Assembly (NCBI RefSeq): GCF_041081105.1
Contig: NZ_CP163528.1
Span: 1,674,001 to 1,738,000 of the forward strand
Reading direction: 5' to 3'
Length of the DNA: 64,000 nucleotides
Source of the DNA: Promicromonospora sp. Populi
GTDB taxonomy: Bacteria > Actinomycetota > Actinomycetes > Actinomycetales > Cellulomonadaceae
The notes under the pieces were generated by a model that saw nothing but the letters and a program-made list of their open reading frames with translations, made no database searches and was not told the origin of the DNA. Positions within the stretch are counted from its first letter, which is position 1; each line of letters opens with the position of its first letter. Position numbers and translations under genes: made by a program. Below are positions 1 through 8,030 of this stretch, in pieces.

Positions 1-818
1 TCTACAACAAGCAGATGTTTGACGAGGCCGGCATCGACGAACTCCCCACAACGTGGGCCGAGGTACGCGCTGCCGCTGAGACGCTCACCACCGGCGGCCG
101 CTACGGCATCTACCTGCCCATCGGCAGCAACGAATGGCCCGTCTACACCTGGCAGTCCATGCTGTGGAGCGCGGGAGGCGAGTTCCTCGACGAGGACAAC
201 ACCGAGGTTCGGTTCGACTCCCCTGAGGGCGTCGAAGCGCTCACCGTGTGGACGGACCTGGTCGAGGACGGCTACGCCTACCCTTCCAGCGCCGCCGACA
301 GCAACCAGCAGACCGGATTCCCCGCGTTCAACGCCGGACTCTTCGCGATGTTCATCGGTCAGCCCAGGGACGTCGCGCTGACAAAAGAGGCCCTCGGAGC
401 AGAAAACGTCGGCGTGTTCACCTTCCCGGAGGTCTCCGAGCCGGCAGCCAACACCGGAACCAATGTCTCCTACATCATCGACGGCACCGACGAGCAGGAG
501 GCCGGCTCCTACGCCTTCCTCTCATGGTTCCTTCAGCCCGAGCAGCAAACGGAGTGGGACATCGCCGCTAGTTACCTGCCGACCAACCTCGGAACCGCCG
601 AGACCGAAGCGTTCCGGGCCTACCTCGAAGCGAACCCGGACCTGCAGGTCTTCGTCGACCAGCTCACCTACGCCAAGTCGCGGCCGTCGATCCTGAACTA
701 TGCCGAGGTCAGCGCCGCGCTCGGGGCAGAACTCGAGCGCGCGATGCTCCTGCAGAAGTCACCCGCCGACGCCCTCCAGGACGCCGCAGCCCTCGGCCAG
801 CCCGCTCTCGACGACTAA
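1..818 (+). CDS. ABC transporter sugar-binding protein, C-terminal part (5' end outside window)
   Basis: The open frame enters from the left edge (first full codon at base 3) and encodes about 272 residues of a family 1 extracellular solute-binding protein. Visible hallmarks are a WAEVRAAAETL helix after the hinge, the SMLWSAGGEFLDED segment, a GVEALTVWTDLVEDG helix and a C-terminal helical tail with SPADALQDAA. Such lipoproteins capture oligosaccharides outside the cell and deliver them to a two-subunit ABC permease. The signal peptide and lipobox would lie upstream of the window. No permease gene follows, so this is the last gene of its unit, consistent with the hairpin just downstream. Confidence 0.85.
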   Translation, partial: YNKQMFDEAGIDELPTTWAEVRAAAETLTTGGRYGIYLPIGSNEWPVYTWQSMLWSAGGEFLDEDNTEVRFDSPEGVEALTVWTDLVEDGYAYPSSAADSNQQTGFPAFNAGLFAMFIGQPRDVALTKEALGAENVGVFTFPEVSEPAANTGTNVSYIIDGTDEQEAGSYAFLSWFLQPEQQTEWDIAASYLPTNLGTAETEAFRAYLEANPDLQVFVDQLTYAKSRPSILNYAEVSAALGAELERAMLLQKSPADALQDAAALGQPALDD

Positions 819-833
819 GTTGCACCAGCCCAT

Positions 834-866
834 GTGGGGTGAGCGGCACGTCGTCGCTCACCCCAC
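834..866 (+). terminator. Hairpin terminator after sugar-binding protein gene
   Basis: A perfect 12-bp stem (GTGGGGTGAGCG with CGCTCACCCCAC) encloses a 9-nt loop, starting 16 bp after the stop codon. Three further pairs (CAT/GTG, one wobble) extend the stem outward. There is no T-tract, as is common for terminators in high-GC actinobacteria. Confidence 0.75.
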
Positions 867-908
867 GTGCTTTCACCCGTCCGCGCATCGCTAGACGAGG
901 ACGCCACA

Positions 909-1739
909 ATGGTTCCCTTCTTCGAGCTTGTTGACCTGACACTCCGAATCCTGATCGCCATTGGGCTGGGAGCTGCGATCGGTCTCGAGCGGCAATGGCG
1001 CACTCGCGCCGCGGGCATCCGCACCAACGCCCTCGTCTCAGTGGGTTCCGCACTCTTCGTCATCGTCGGCGCAGTTGGTCTCGGAGCAGGCCCCGGCGCC
1101 GACCCCACCCGCGTGGCCGCACAGGTTGTCTCCGGAATCGGCTTCCTTGGCGCCGGCGTCATCCTTCGTGACGGGTTCAACATTCGCGGACTCACCACAG
1201 CAGCAACTCTGTGGTGTGCCGCCGCCGTCGGAACCCTCGCAGGTGCCGGTCTCGAAGACCTGGCGCTCGTCGGAACTGTCGCGATCATTGCCACCAACAC
1301 ACTCCTCCGGCCTCTGAGCAAGCTTGTCAACCGACGATTCGGGCGCGACCGCCACGAAACGACCGTCGGCGCAGAAGAAGCAGAAGACGACCTCAACAAC
1401 GACTACATCCTCGAAGTCGTGACGAGCGAAAAGAGCGAACCCCGTGTGCGGGCGCTCGTGCTCCAAGCGGTAGACCGACCCGAACTGACCCTCCACTCGC
1501 TCGACATTCGCCCAGGGAAGAGCGCACAAGTCAAGGTCCTGGCAGGCATAGCCTCCAACGGCCCAAAGGACATCACTGGTCTCGAACTCGCCGTCCAACG
1601 CATCAGCCTCGACCCCCGTCCACGGCTACTGGGTGCGCCTCTCCGGCCCTTGCCCGTCGACAGCCACAGTCACGGTCGATCTGCAGGCCTACGCGTGCAG
1701 CAGCATTGGCTGCATCTGGGTCACCCAGAACGCGGATAA
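909..1739 (+). CDS. MgtC/SapB family membrane protein with aberrant C-terminus
   Basis: MgtC family proteins are inner-membrane proteins linked to Mg2+ limitation and virulence. The N-terminal 140 residues show the family signatures: LGAAIGLERQWR, AAGIRTNALVSVGSALF, VVSGIGFLGAGVILR and RGLTTAATLWCAAAVGTLAG, in about four membrane segments. A soluble ACT-like domain follows up to VQRISLDP near residue 235. The ATG at 909 is preferred over a GTG at 867 because GAGGA lies just upstream. The last 40 residues, rich in Pro, His and Arg, do not look like the family; the same DNA in another frame encodes a fragment of a secreted protein. The gene therefore probably lost its natural stop by deletion or fusion. 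Confidence 0.83.
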   Translation: MVPFFELVDLTLRILIAIGLGAAIGLERQWRTRAAGIRTNALVSVGSALFVIVGAVGLGAGPGADPTRVAAQVVSGIGFLGAGVILRDGFNIRGLTTAATLWCAAAVGTLAGAGLEDLALVGTVAIIATNTLLRPLSKLVNRRFGRDRHETTVGAEEAEDDLNNDYILEVVTSEKSEPRVRALVLQAVDRPELTLHSLDIRPGKSAQVKVLAGIASNGPKDITGLELAVQRISLDPRPRLLGAPLRPLPVDSHSHGRSAGLRVQQHWLHLGHPERG

Positions 1740-1914
1740 GGGCACGTTCTCGCCTGGAAGTGGCACTGGTCGTTGGGCGACACCGCACAAGGCATGCGCA
1801 AGTACGGATTCGGTCGGATGGCGTGGTCGCGTGGACGTGGACCTTACGGGCAAGGTCGATCCGTTCGGCTATCAGTACTCGGTCGAGCGCGATCTCGAAT
1901 GTGCTCCGGCATGA
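1615..1914 (+). pseudogene. C-terminal fragment of a small secreted protein
   Basis: In the frame that ends at the TGA at 1912, translation gives PVHGYWVRLSGPCPSTATVTV followed by a Cys-rich, Thr/Ser/Gly-rich segment with CSSIGCIWVTQNADKG, TPHKACASTD, SWRGRVDVDL-like text and a final ERDLECAPA. This reads like the C-terminal half of a disulfide-bonded secreted actinobacterial protein. No signal peptide or start precedes it; the frame begins inside the 3' end of the MgtC-like gene. A GTG at 1633 could start a 93-residue product, but I read it as a truncated remnant. Its stop overlaps the next start (ATGA). Confidence 0.5.
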
Positions 1915-2393
1915 CCGGCGAGCGCGAACGGTCTCGCTACGCCCCGTTGCATGGAAGTCCGGGGGACGGCGAACCCCCTCAGCGTCTGCCGTTCGACCTG
2001 TCCGGCCTTCGTGCGATCGGGACGCTTGCCATCTGCGACGTCGACGAGACACCGACGACAGCCAACGTCGGGCCGAGCATCAGCGTCAATATCACGCAGT
2101 ACGTGCGACTGTCCGATGAGTCCTTGATCCGTCTCGACATGGACCGCGGCTTCACCGAGGTCAGGAACGGTGCCGGCGAGGACGTCTCCTGGAAGCGCAC
2201 AGCGGATGACTTGATCGCGGAGATCTTGGATCTGGTGCAGGGGGACGACCGCCACAACCCTGGTTCCCATCCGTGGGAGGACCTCGCGGAAGCGGCCCGG
2301 AGGCGGGGTGTCGACGTCGACGGCGCGACACTGCGCGAGCTGCCCTACCGGGTGCTGCTGACGGACGAGCTCACCGTCCTGTTCGAGTTCTGA
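1911..2393 (+). CDS. Hypothetical protein, 160 residues
   Basis: I do not recognise the family. The protein is acidic and has no signal peptide or membrane segment. It contains LSGLRAIGTLAICDVDETP, a Ser/Thr-rich strand SISVNITQYVRLSDESLIRLDMDRG and a C-terminal LPYRVLLTDELTVLFEF. The ATG overlaps the stop of the preceding remnant (ATGA), implying former translational coupling; the pair may once have been a secreted protein and a cytosolic partner. That is inference from spacing only. Confidence 0.62.
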   Translation: MTGERERSRYAPLHGSPGDGEPPQRLPFDLSGLRAIGTLAICDVDETPTTANVGPSISVNITQYVRLSDESLIRLDMDRGFTEVRNGAGEDVSWKRTADDLIAEILDLVQGDDRHNPGSHPWEDLAEAARRRGVDVDGATLRELPYRVLLTDELTVLFEF

Positions 2394-2491
2394 CCTCGTC
2401 TTCGGCAGGGACGTCTCGTGCGATGCGTCCCAGCGAGCCGGATCGGGCCGGCGCGGTACGGTCGTTACCCAGAGCACCACGGAGGCCAGCG

Positions 2492-2941
2492 ATGAGCACC
2501 GATATCCCGCGCCACACGGTCACCGCAACGACACACATCGCCGAGCCGCCCCAACGGGTCTGGGCCGAGCTCACCCACCCCGGGGCACGGTGGGTGCTGG
2601 GCGCCAACATCGAGACGGACTATCAGCCGGGCAGCCCGATCACGTTCGAGGGTCACTTCTTCGGCCGCGTGTTCGCCGACAAGGGCCAGGTCATCGCGGT
2701 CGACCGGCCACGGCTGCTGCACTTCACGCACTTCGCACCGACGAGCGGCCTCCAGGACCTCCCCGAGAACTACCACGAGATCCGCATCACCCTCGAGCCC
2801 GACGACGGCGGCACGCTCGTCACCGTCGTCCAGGACAACATCGACACCGACCGGCACGCCGGCGACGCCGAGCAACACTGGCGGGACGCACTCGCCACGC
2901 TCGCGCACCGCGACGACGGGACCCGCACGTCACACAGATAG
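2492..2941 (+). CDS. SRPBCC (AHSA1/START-like) domain protein
   Basis: The 149-residue protein has the START-like ligand-binding fold pattern: TATTHIAEPPQRVWAELTHP at the N-terminus, FEGHFFGRVFADKGQVIAVDRPRLL in the middle, then a strand with VTVVQDN and a C-terminal helix ending DALATLAHR. Members bind hydrophobic ligands or act as chaperone co-activators; the ligand here is unknown. GGAGG lies 7 nt before the ATG. The gene ends 2 bp before the convergent dinB stop. Confidence 0.85.
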   Translation: MSTDIPRHTVTATTHIAEPPQRVWAELTHPGARWVLGANIETDYQPGSPITFEGHFFGRVFADKGQVIAVDRPRLLHFTHFAPTSGLQDLPENYHEIRITLEPDDGGTLVTVVQDNIDTDRHAGDAEQHWRDALATLAHRDDGTRTSHR

Positions 2942-2943
2942 GC

Positions 2944-4200
2944 TCACAGATCGTGCTCGGCGAGCTCGCGGAACTCGTCGGGCACAGCCCCGCCGCGGCG
3001 CAGCACAACAGGCAGATAACCCACAGCATCCCCACCGAATCGCGTCCGGATCGCGTCCATCGACTCGTCGACGGCGCTCCGCGCCGCGCCAGGCGCGGAG
3101 CCGGGACGCCACGGGTCGGGCGGCTCAAGGTCGAGCTCGAGCTGGATCGCCCGCTGGTCCGCGAGGTTCGAGACGGAGACGCCGAGCAGCGTGATCTCGC
3201 ACGGTGCGGCGTCCTCGATCGCGGACCAGGCCAGCCGCTCGGCGACCTCGGTGAGCGTGAGCGTGGCCGCGGCCGGCACCGGCAGCGTGAGCGACCGCGT
3301 CGCCCGGCGCATGCCCGCGAAACGCACAGCGACCGTCACGGTGCGCCCGGCGCGCCCCTTGGCACGCAGCCGCCGCGACACCCGGTCGGAAAGGTGCGCC
3401 AGCACCGCCCGGACGTCGTCGGGCGCAGGACGGCGCCGGCTCAGGGCCGACTGTGCTCCGACCGAGCGGGCGCGGCGACTGGTGACCACCCGGCGAGGGT
3501 CCTCGTCCTGCGCCATCGACTTGAGCTTGTGGCCGACGGCCTCCCCGAGGATGTGCTCGACCGCCGACGACGGGGTCCGCGCCAGCTCACCGATCGTCCG
3601 GATGCCGAGGTCGGCGAGGCGCTGCTCGTTCACGGGGCCCACACCCCAGATCAGGGCGACGGGGAGCGGGTCGAGGAAGGACCGCTCAGCGCCGGGGTCG
3701 ACAACGACCAGGCCGTCCGGCTTGGCCACCTGGGAGGCGATCTTCGCGAGGTGCTTGGTCCGCGCGGCGCCGACCGAGATGGGGAGCCCCACCTCGGCGC
3801 GGACGCGCTCGCGGATCCGCGCACCGATCGCCACGGGCGGGCCGAACAGGTGCGTCGCGCCGGACACGTCGAGGAACGCCTCGTCGATCGAGATCCGCTC
3901 GACGGTCGGTGTGACGTCCGCCAGGACAGCCATCACGGCATCACCCAGCCGCTGATACTCCCCGAAGTGACCCCGGACGAACAAGAGCTCAGGGCAGAGC
4001 CGGGCCGCCCGCCAGCCGGGCATCCCGCCCTGCACCCCGTGGACCTTGGCCTCGTAGGAGGCCGCGAGCACCACGCCCCCGTGCGGCCCGCCACCGACGG
4101 CGATCGGCCGCCCGCGCAGGGCAGGGTCCAGCAGCTGCTCGACCGACGCGTAGAACGCGTCCAGGTCGGCGTGCAGGATCGTGGCCCCGGGCACGGACAT
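2944..4200 (-). CDS. dinB: DNA polymerase IV (Y-family translesion polymerase)
   Basis: This 418-residue protein is a complete Y-family polymerase. It shows the catalytic acidic residues D12 (HADLDAFYASVE) and D106/E107 (ISIDEAFLDVSG), the GVGAARTKHLAKIAS-type fingers/palm segment (here SVGAARTKHLAKIAS) and the helix-hairpin-helix around LIWGVGPVNEQRLADLGI. It replicates past damaged bases without proofreading. I chose the ATG at 4200 rather than 4221, because the upstream ATG lies inside a perfect LexA box. No clear ribosome site precedes 4200, so a leaderless or near-leaderless transcript is possible. The beta-clamp-binding tail usual for DinB was not clearly identified. Confidence 0.95.
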   Translation of the reverse strand: MSVPGATILHADLDAFYASVEQLLDPALRGRPIAVGGGPHGGVVLAASYEAKVHGVQGGMPGWRAARLCPELLFVRGHFGEYQRLGDAVMAVLADVTPTVERISIDEAFLDVSGATHLFGPPVAIGARIRERVRAEVGLPISVGAARTKHLAKIASQVAKPDGLVVVDPGAERSFLDPLPVALIWGVGPVNEQRLADLGIRTIGELARTPSSAVEHILGEAVGHKLKSMAQDEDPRRVVTSRRARSVGAQSALSRRRPAPDDVRAVLAHLSDRVSRRLRAKGRAGRTVTVAVRFAGMRRATRSLTLPVPAAATLTLTEVAERLAWSAIEDAAPCEITLLGVSVSNLADQRAIQLELDLEPPDPWRPGSAPGAARSAVDESMDAIRTRFGGDAVGYLPVVLRRGGAVPDEFRELAEHDL

Positions 4201-4213
4201 GGTTCGAGTGTAA

Positions 4214-4229
4214 TCGAACATACGTTCGA
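4214..4229. promoter_or_regulatory. LexA (SOS) box upstream of dinB
   Basis: TCGAACATACGTTCGA is a perfect palindrome matching the actinobacterial LexA consensus TCGAAC-N4-GTTCGA. It ends 14 bp before the chosen dinB start, so the polymerase should be repressed by LexA and induced by DNA damage. Confidence 0.87.
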
Positions 4230-4408
4230 TCTGCCAGGGTCACAGCACCCCGCACACGATCGGGCGCCGTTGGAACTTACTTGGCGCTTGACTGGCGAAA
4301 TATTAAGCGTTCATTTGTTAGACATTGTGCAGTATGGGTGAAACACCCTATAAATGGAGTGATCGGGTCACATCGGAGTGGCTCGACGGACCCTCGGGGG
4401 GCGTCCTC

Positions 4409-5428
4409 ATGAAGCAACGCCTGTTCCGCATCGTCGCCGTCATGGCAGCGACGAGCCTTGCCACGGTCGGGCTGGTGACGACTACGGCCCTGCCGTCGTA
4501 CGCCGCCGGCGAGTCCTACGTCGCCCTCGGCGACTCCTATTCCTCGGGCACCGGCACCAGGGCCTATATCAACGATGGCACCCAGTGCCTGCGCTCGGTC
4601 TACGCCTATGCCAGCCTCACCGCAGCGGCCAGGAGCTACACCCTCAACTTCCGGGCCTGCTCGGGAGCTGTCGTGGCCGACGTGACGAACACCCAGCTCA
4701 GCGCCCTGAGCTCGAGCACGAGGTATGTCACCATCACGGTCGGCGGCAACGACGCCGGATTCGCCGACGTGCTCACCGAGTGCGCCCTCCCGGCTTGGGC
4801 CAGCGACTGTGCCGGGACGGTCGCCGCGGCGCGTACGTTCATCTCCAACACCCTCCCGGGCCGGCTCAGCACGCTCTACACCGCCATCCGGACGAGGGCG
4901 CCCAACGCGAAGGTGGTCGTCGTCGGCTACCCGAAGCTCTTCAACGGTGAGGACTGCAACCTGGCCACCTTCTTCAGCCCGGAGGACGAGGCAGCACTCA
5001 ACAACGCCTCAGTGCTCATCAACTCGGTCACCGCGACGGCCGCCTCCGCCAGGGGGTTCACCTTCGTCAACCCGGTCAACGCGTTCACCGGCCACGCCGT
5101 GTGCGACTCGACCGAGTGGATCAACGGCTACTCGAACCCACAGCAGGAGTCCTTCCACCCCAACCGCCTCGGTCACGCCAACGGCTACACCCCGCTGGTC
5201 AGCGGCGTCCTGACCGGCACGAGCGTCAGCGTGACCAGCGAAGTGCTCGCCGAGGCCCAGGACAGCGCTGCGGCGCAGGCAGACCTACAGCGGAGGTACG
5301 CCGACGCCGACCGCAACATCAAGCCGAAGCTCTTCCAGCCCCCGACCAAGGCTGGTCTGGAAGAACTGGCCAAGGAGAGGGGCATCAACTTCGACGCGTG
5401 GTGGGCTCAGGTGCAGGCTCAGGCCTAG
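4409..5428 (+). CDS. Secreted SGNH/GDSL-family lipase or esterase
   Basis: The 339-residue protein begins with a Sec signal peptide (MKQRLFRIVAVMAATSLATV, cleavage likely after ALPSYAA). The SGNH blocks are present: ALGDSYSSG with nucleophile S43, GGND at 112-115, and SFHPNRLGH with catalytic H250, plus paired cysteines for disulfides. The enzyme should hydrolyse acyl esters outside the cell. After residue about 265 there is a 70-residue Ala/Gln/Lys-rich helical tail that is not part of the catalytic domain. The ATG at 4409 is preferred over 4325 because it starts directly at the signal peptide. Confidence 0.9.
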   Translation: MKQRLFRIVAVMAATSLATVGLVTTTALPSYAAGESYVALGDSYSSGTGTRAYINDGTQCLRSVYAYASLTAAARSYTLNFRACSGAVVADVTNTQLSALSSSTRYVTITVGGNDAGFADVLTECALPAWASDCAGTVAAARTFISNTLPGRLSTLYTAIRTRAPNAKVVVVGYPKLFNGEDCNLATFFSPEDEAALNNASVLINSVTATAASARGFTFVNPVNAFTGHAVCDSTEWINGYSNPQQESFHPNRLGHANGYTPLVSGVLTGTSVSVTSEVLAEAQDSAAAQADLQRRYADADRNIKPKLFQPPTKAGLEELAKERGINFDAWWAQVQAQA

Positions 5429-5442
5429 CCGCGCAACAGCTC

Positions 5443-5481
5443 GGGTAGGGCAGCGTCACGTGAACAGCGTCTGCCCTACCC
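5443..5481. terminator. Bidirectional hairpin between SGNH gene and efeB
   Basis: GGGTAGGGCAG (5443-5453) pairs perfectly with CTGCCCTACCC (5471-5481) around a 17-nt loop. It lies between convergent genes and covers the last codons of efeB, so it can terminate both transcripts. Confidence 0.6.
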
Positions 5482-6790
5482 AGCCGCCGGTTGCGGCACC
5501 CGGGGGTACTGCGAACACGGCTGACCCGATGTGCCGGATGTATTCGTTGAGGACGTCGGTAGCCAGGGACTTCTGCACGGTGACGAACCGGTCGGGGTCA
5601 CGCACGTACGCGAGGAAGAACAGGCCGGCATCCAGCCGGCCGAGCGGATTGGTCCCGTCGACATAGTTGTACCCGCGCCGCAGCATGCGCACTCCCCCGT
5701 TGGTGGTCGGGTGCGCGAGCCGCACATGAGCGGTCAGGTCGATCACGGGTGCGCCGTCGTGCTGGGCGGCGAAGTCGGGTTCGGTGAGCTCGACGCCACC
5801 GGACAGCGGGGCCCCCTGCGCCTTGTCGCGCCCGATCGTGGTGTCCTGCTCGGTCAGCGAGGTGCGGTCCCACGACTCCAGCAGCATCTCGATCTTGCGC
5901 GCTACGAGATAGGAGCCGCCCGTCATCCAGGCAGGGGCGTCGGCGGCGTCCACCCAGACGTGGTCGGCCAGGGCCGCGCCGTCGTCGGACAAGATGTTCG
6001 CGGTGCCGTCCTTGAAGCCGAAGAGGTTGCGCGGCGTGGCCTGGTCGCTCGTGGTGCGCGACGTCCGCCCGAAGCCCATCTGGGACCACCGCACCGCGGC
6101 ACGGCCGAACGCGATCCGGCTGAAGTTCCGGATGGCGTGCACCGCCACCTGGGGATCGTCGGCGCAGGCCTGCACGCACAGGTCGCCGTGCGACCACTCC
6201 GTGCGCAGCCGGTCGCCGACGAAGGGCGGCAGCGCCGCCAGCCCGGGCGGACGCCGGTCCGCGATCCCGAACCGGTCGACGCCGTCCTTCTCGAACAGGG
6301 TCGGGCCGAACCCGAACGTGATCGTCAGGTTGGACGCGCCCAGGCCGATCGCCTCGCCCGTGTCGTCCGGCGGGGCGTCGGGCGACCCGCTCACGGCGCC
6401 CGACGCGGACACGTCCAGCCCCTGCGTCAGCCGCGACGCGGCGTAGGACCACTCCTGCAGGAGCGCGATCAGCTCCTCGCGGGTGGTCCGCTCCGACAGG
6501 TCGAACGCCGCGAAGTGCAGGTGGTCCTGCACCGCTGTGGTGATCCCCGCCTGGTGCTCCCCGAAGAACGGGTGGGGCTCGGCCCCCGCCCGGCCCAGGG
6601 GCAGCGGTCCGGGGCCGGCGGCCGTCAGGCGTCCGGCGGCCGCCCCGGTGACACCCGCGGCTCCCGCCGCGCCGAGCGCGAGGCCCAGCACGGCCCGCCG
6701 CGAGACCCCGCCCCGCGCCTCGGGGCCAGGGGCCGGCGCGGCAGGCAGGTCGCCTTCCTGGCCCGGATCGGAGGGCAAGACGGCGGTCAC
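5456..6790 (-). CDS. efeB: EfeB deferrochelatase / DyP-type peroxidase
   Basis: This is the exported heme peroxidase of the EfeUOB iron system. A twin-arginine-type signal (GVSRRAVLGLALGAAGAAG) follows a 30-residue leader. The DyP GXXDG motif appears as GFKDGTAN near residue 258, and the proximal heme His is in AHVRLAHP near residue 355. In this family the enzyme oxidises Fe(II) or strips iron from heme in the periplasm-equivalent space. The GTG at 6790 is chosen; a TTG at 6799 is possible. It begins about 10 bp after the efeO stop, in one operon. Confidence 0.93.
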   Translation of the reverse strand: MTAVLPSDPGQEGDLPAAPAPGPEARGGVSRRAVLGLALGAAGAAGVTGAAAGRLTAAGPGPLPLGRAGAEPHPFFGEHQAGITTAVQDHLHFAAFDLSERTTREELIALLQEWSYAASRLTQGLDVSASGAVSGSPDAPPDDTGEAIGLGASNLTITFGFGPTLFEKDGVDRFGIADRRPPGLAALPPFVGDRLRTEWSHGDLCVQACADDPQVAVHAIRNFSRIAFGRAAVRWSQMGFGRTSRTTSDQATPRNLFGFKDGTANILSDDGAALADHVWVDAADAPAWMTGGSYLVARKIEMLLESWDRTSLTEQDTTIGRDKAQGAPLSGGVELTEPDFAAQHDGAPVIDLTAHVRLAHPTTNGGVRMLRRGYNYVDGTNPLGRLDAGLFFLAYVRDPDRFVTVQKSLATDVLNEYIRHIGSAVFAVPPGAATGGWVGQTLFT

Positions 6791-6800
6791 GGAGCCCAAC

Positions 6801-8030
6801 CTAGGCCAGGACCGTGCTCGTGAGCTGCGACAGCGGCTCGGCGAGCGCGTTGATGAGGTCGGCCAGGTCCTTCTTGTCCGCGTCGGTCAGCTCGGCGTAG
6901 GCGACAAAGCCGGACTCGAGGGAGCCGAAGTCGGCGAGCCGGTCCTCGAGCGCCGTGTAGCCCTCGTCGATCTGGCCGGCCAGCTCCTCGCCGTCGGCGC
7001 CCTGCTTCACTGTCAGGTCCCTGACCAGCGAGAACGCCATCTTGGAGCCTTCGACGTTTGCGGCGAAGTCGTACAGGTCGGTGCCGGACCACCAGTCCTC
7101 CTCGCCGGTGATCTTGCCGGTCGCGACCTCGTCGAGCAGGGCGATCGCGCCGTTGCTGATCCAGTCGACGCCCTGGTCGTCGAGGTAGGTGGTGAAGTCG
7201 TCGGAGTGGACGAAGTCATACAGCTCGGTCACGTCGTCGACAAGGAGGCCACCGAGCTCGGCGCGCTGCTCGGGCGTGGAGGGAGCCCAGTCCTCGTAGG
7301 CGTCGGTCTCGCCGTCCGAGTTCAGTGCGCCCTCCTCGGGCTGCCACAGGTCCTTCTCGATGCGGTGGAAGCCGGTCCAGTCCAGGCCCTCGGCGACGGC
7401 GTCGACCTCGCGGTAGTCGATGCGCGGGTCGAGGTCGCCGAGCGCCTCGGCGGCGGGCTCTATGCGCTCGTAGTAGGCGCGGACCAGCGGAAACGCGGCT
7501 TTGGCCGCGTCGTCCTCGCCCGCGATGTACTGGCCGGCGAACTCCTCGGTGGCAGGTAGGAGCTGGGCGACCTGCTCCTTCACGAACGCGGCGTACAGGT
7601 CGACGGCCTGCTGCTTGAGCTCGGCGTCGGGACCGGCGAGCTCAACGCGCTCACCGGTCACAGTGAACTCGGTATGGCCGACGCCGTCGCCGACCATGCC
7701 GGGCTTGCAGACGGTGGAGTACGTCCCGGGCTGAGCCGTGACGGTCAGGGTGCGGGACGCGCCGGGCGCGATGTTCTCGACCTCGCCGACGATCTGCAGG
7801 CCGTCGGCCGCCAGGAGGTAGAACTCGGTGACCTGGTCCCCGGAGTTGGTCACGTCGAACGCGAGCGTCCCGCTGGTCGCCTGCTCGGCGCTCACGTCGC
7901 ACGCCGACGCGGTGGACGTGACGGTGATGGCGCCGTCTGCGGCCGGCTCGTTTGGGACGCACGCGGTGAGGCCGACCACGATGGCGAGGGTCCCGCCAAG
8001 GCCGAGGACCGCACGGTAAGGGCTGGTCAT
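6801..8030 (-). CDS. efeO: EfeO iron-uptake lipoprotein (cupredoxin + M75 domains)
   Basis: The 409-residue protein has a lipoprotein signal with lipobox LTAC (C24), a cupredoxin-like domain at about 33-125 including TYSTVCKPGM, and an imelysin/M75 domain from about 135 on. The M75 HxxE metal motif is HRIE at 222-225. In EfeUOB, EfeO binds periplasmic iron and presents it to the permease EfeU. Its ATG overlaps the efeU stop (ATGA), so the two are translationally coupled. Confidence 0.95.
   Translation of the reverse strand: MTSPYRAVLGLGGTLAIVVGLTACVPNEPAADGAITVTSTASACDVSAEQATSGTLAFDVTNSGDQVTEFYLLAADGLQIVGEVENIAPGASRTLTVTAQPGTYSTVCKPGMVGDGVGHTEFTVTGERVELAGPDAELKQQAVDLYAAFVKEQVAQLLPATEEFAGQYIAGEDDAAKAAFPLVRAYYERIEPAAEALGDLDPRIDYREVDAVAEGLDWTGFHRIEKDLWQPEEGALNSDGETDAYEDWAPSTPEQRAELGGLLVDDVTELYDFVHSDDFTTYLDDQGVDWISNGAIALLDEVATGKITGEEDWWSGTDLYDFAANVEGSKMAFSLVRDLTVKQGADGEELAGQIDEGYTALEDRLADFGSLESGFVAYAELTDADKKDLADLINALAEPLSQLTSTVLA

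Noticed and set aside
4203..4218. TTCGA-N6-TCGAA next to the dinB LexA box, a possible second operator.
   Set aside because: It does not match the LexA consensus orientation, and half of it belongs to the perfect box.
2590..4341. A 583-codon open frame on the + strand opposite dinB.
   Set aside because: It is rich in Arg/His/Gly typical of antisense reading in GC-rich DNA, while the opposite strand carries a clear DinB.
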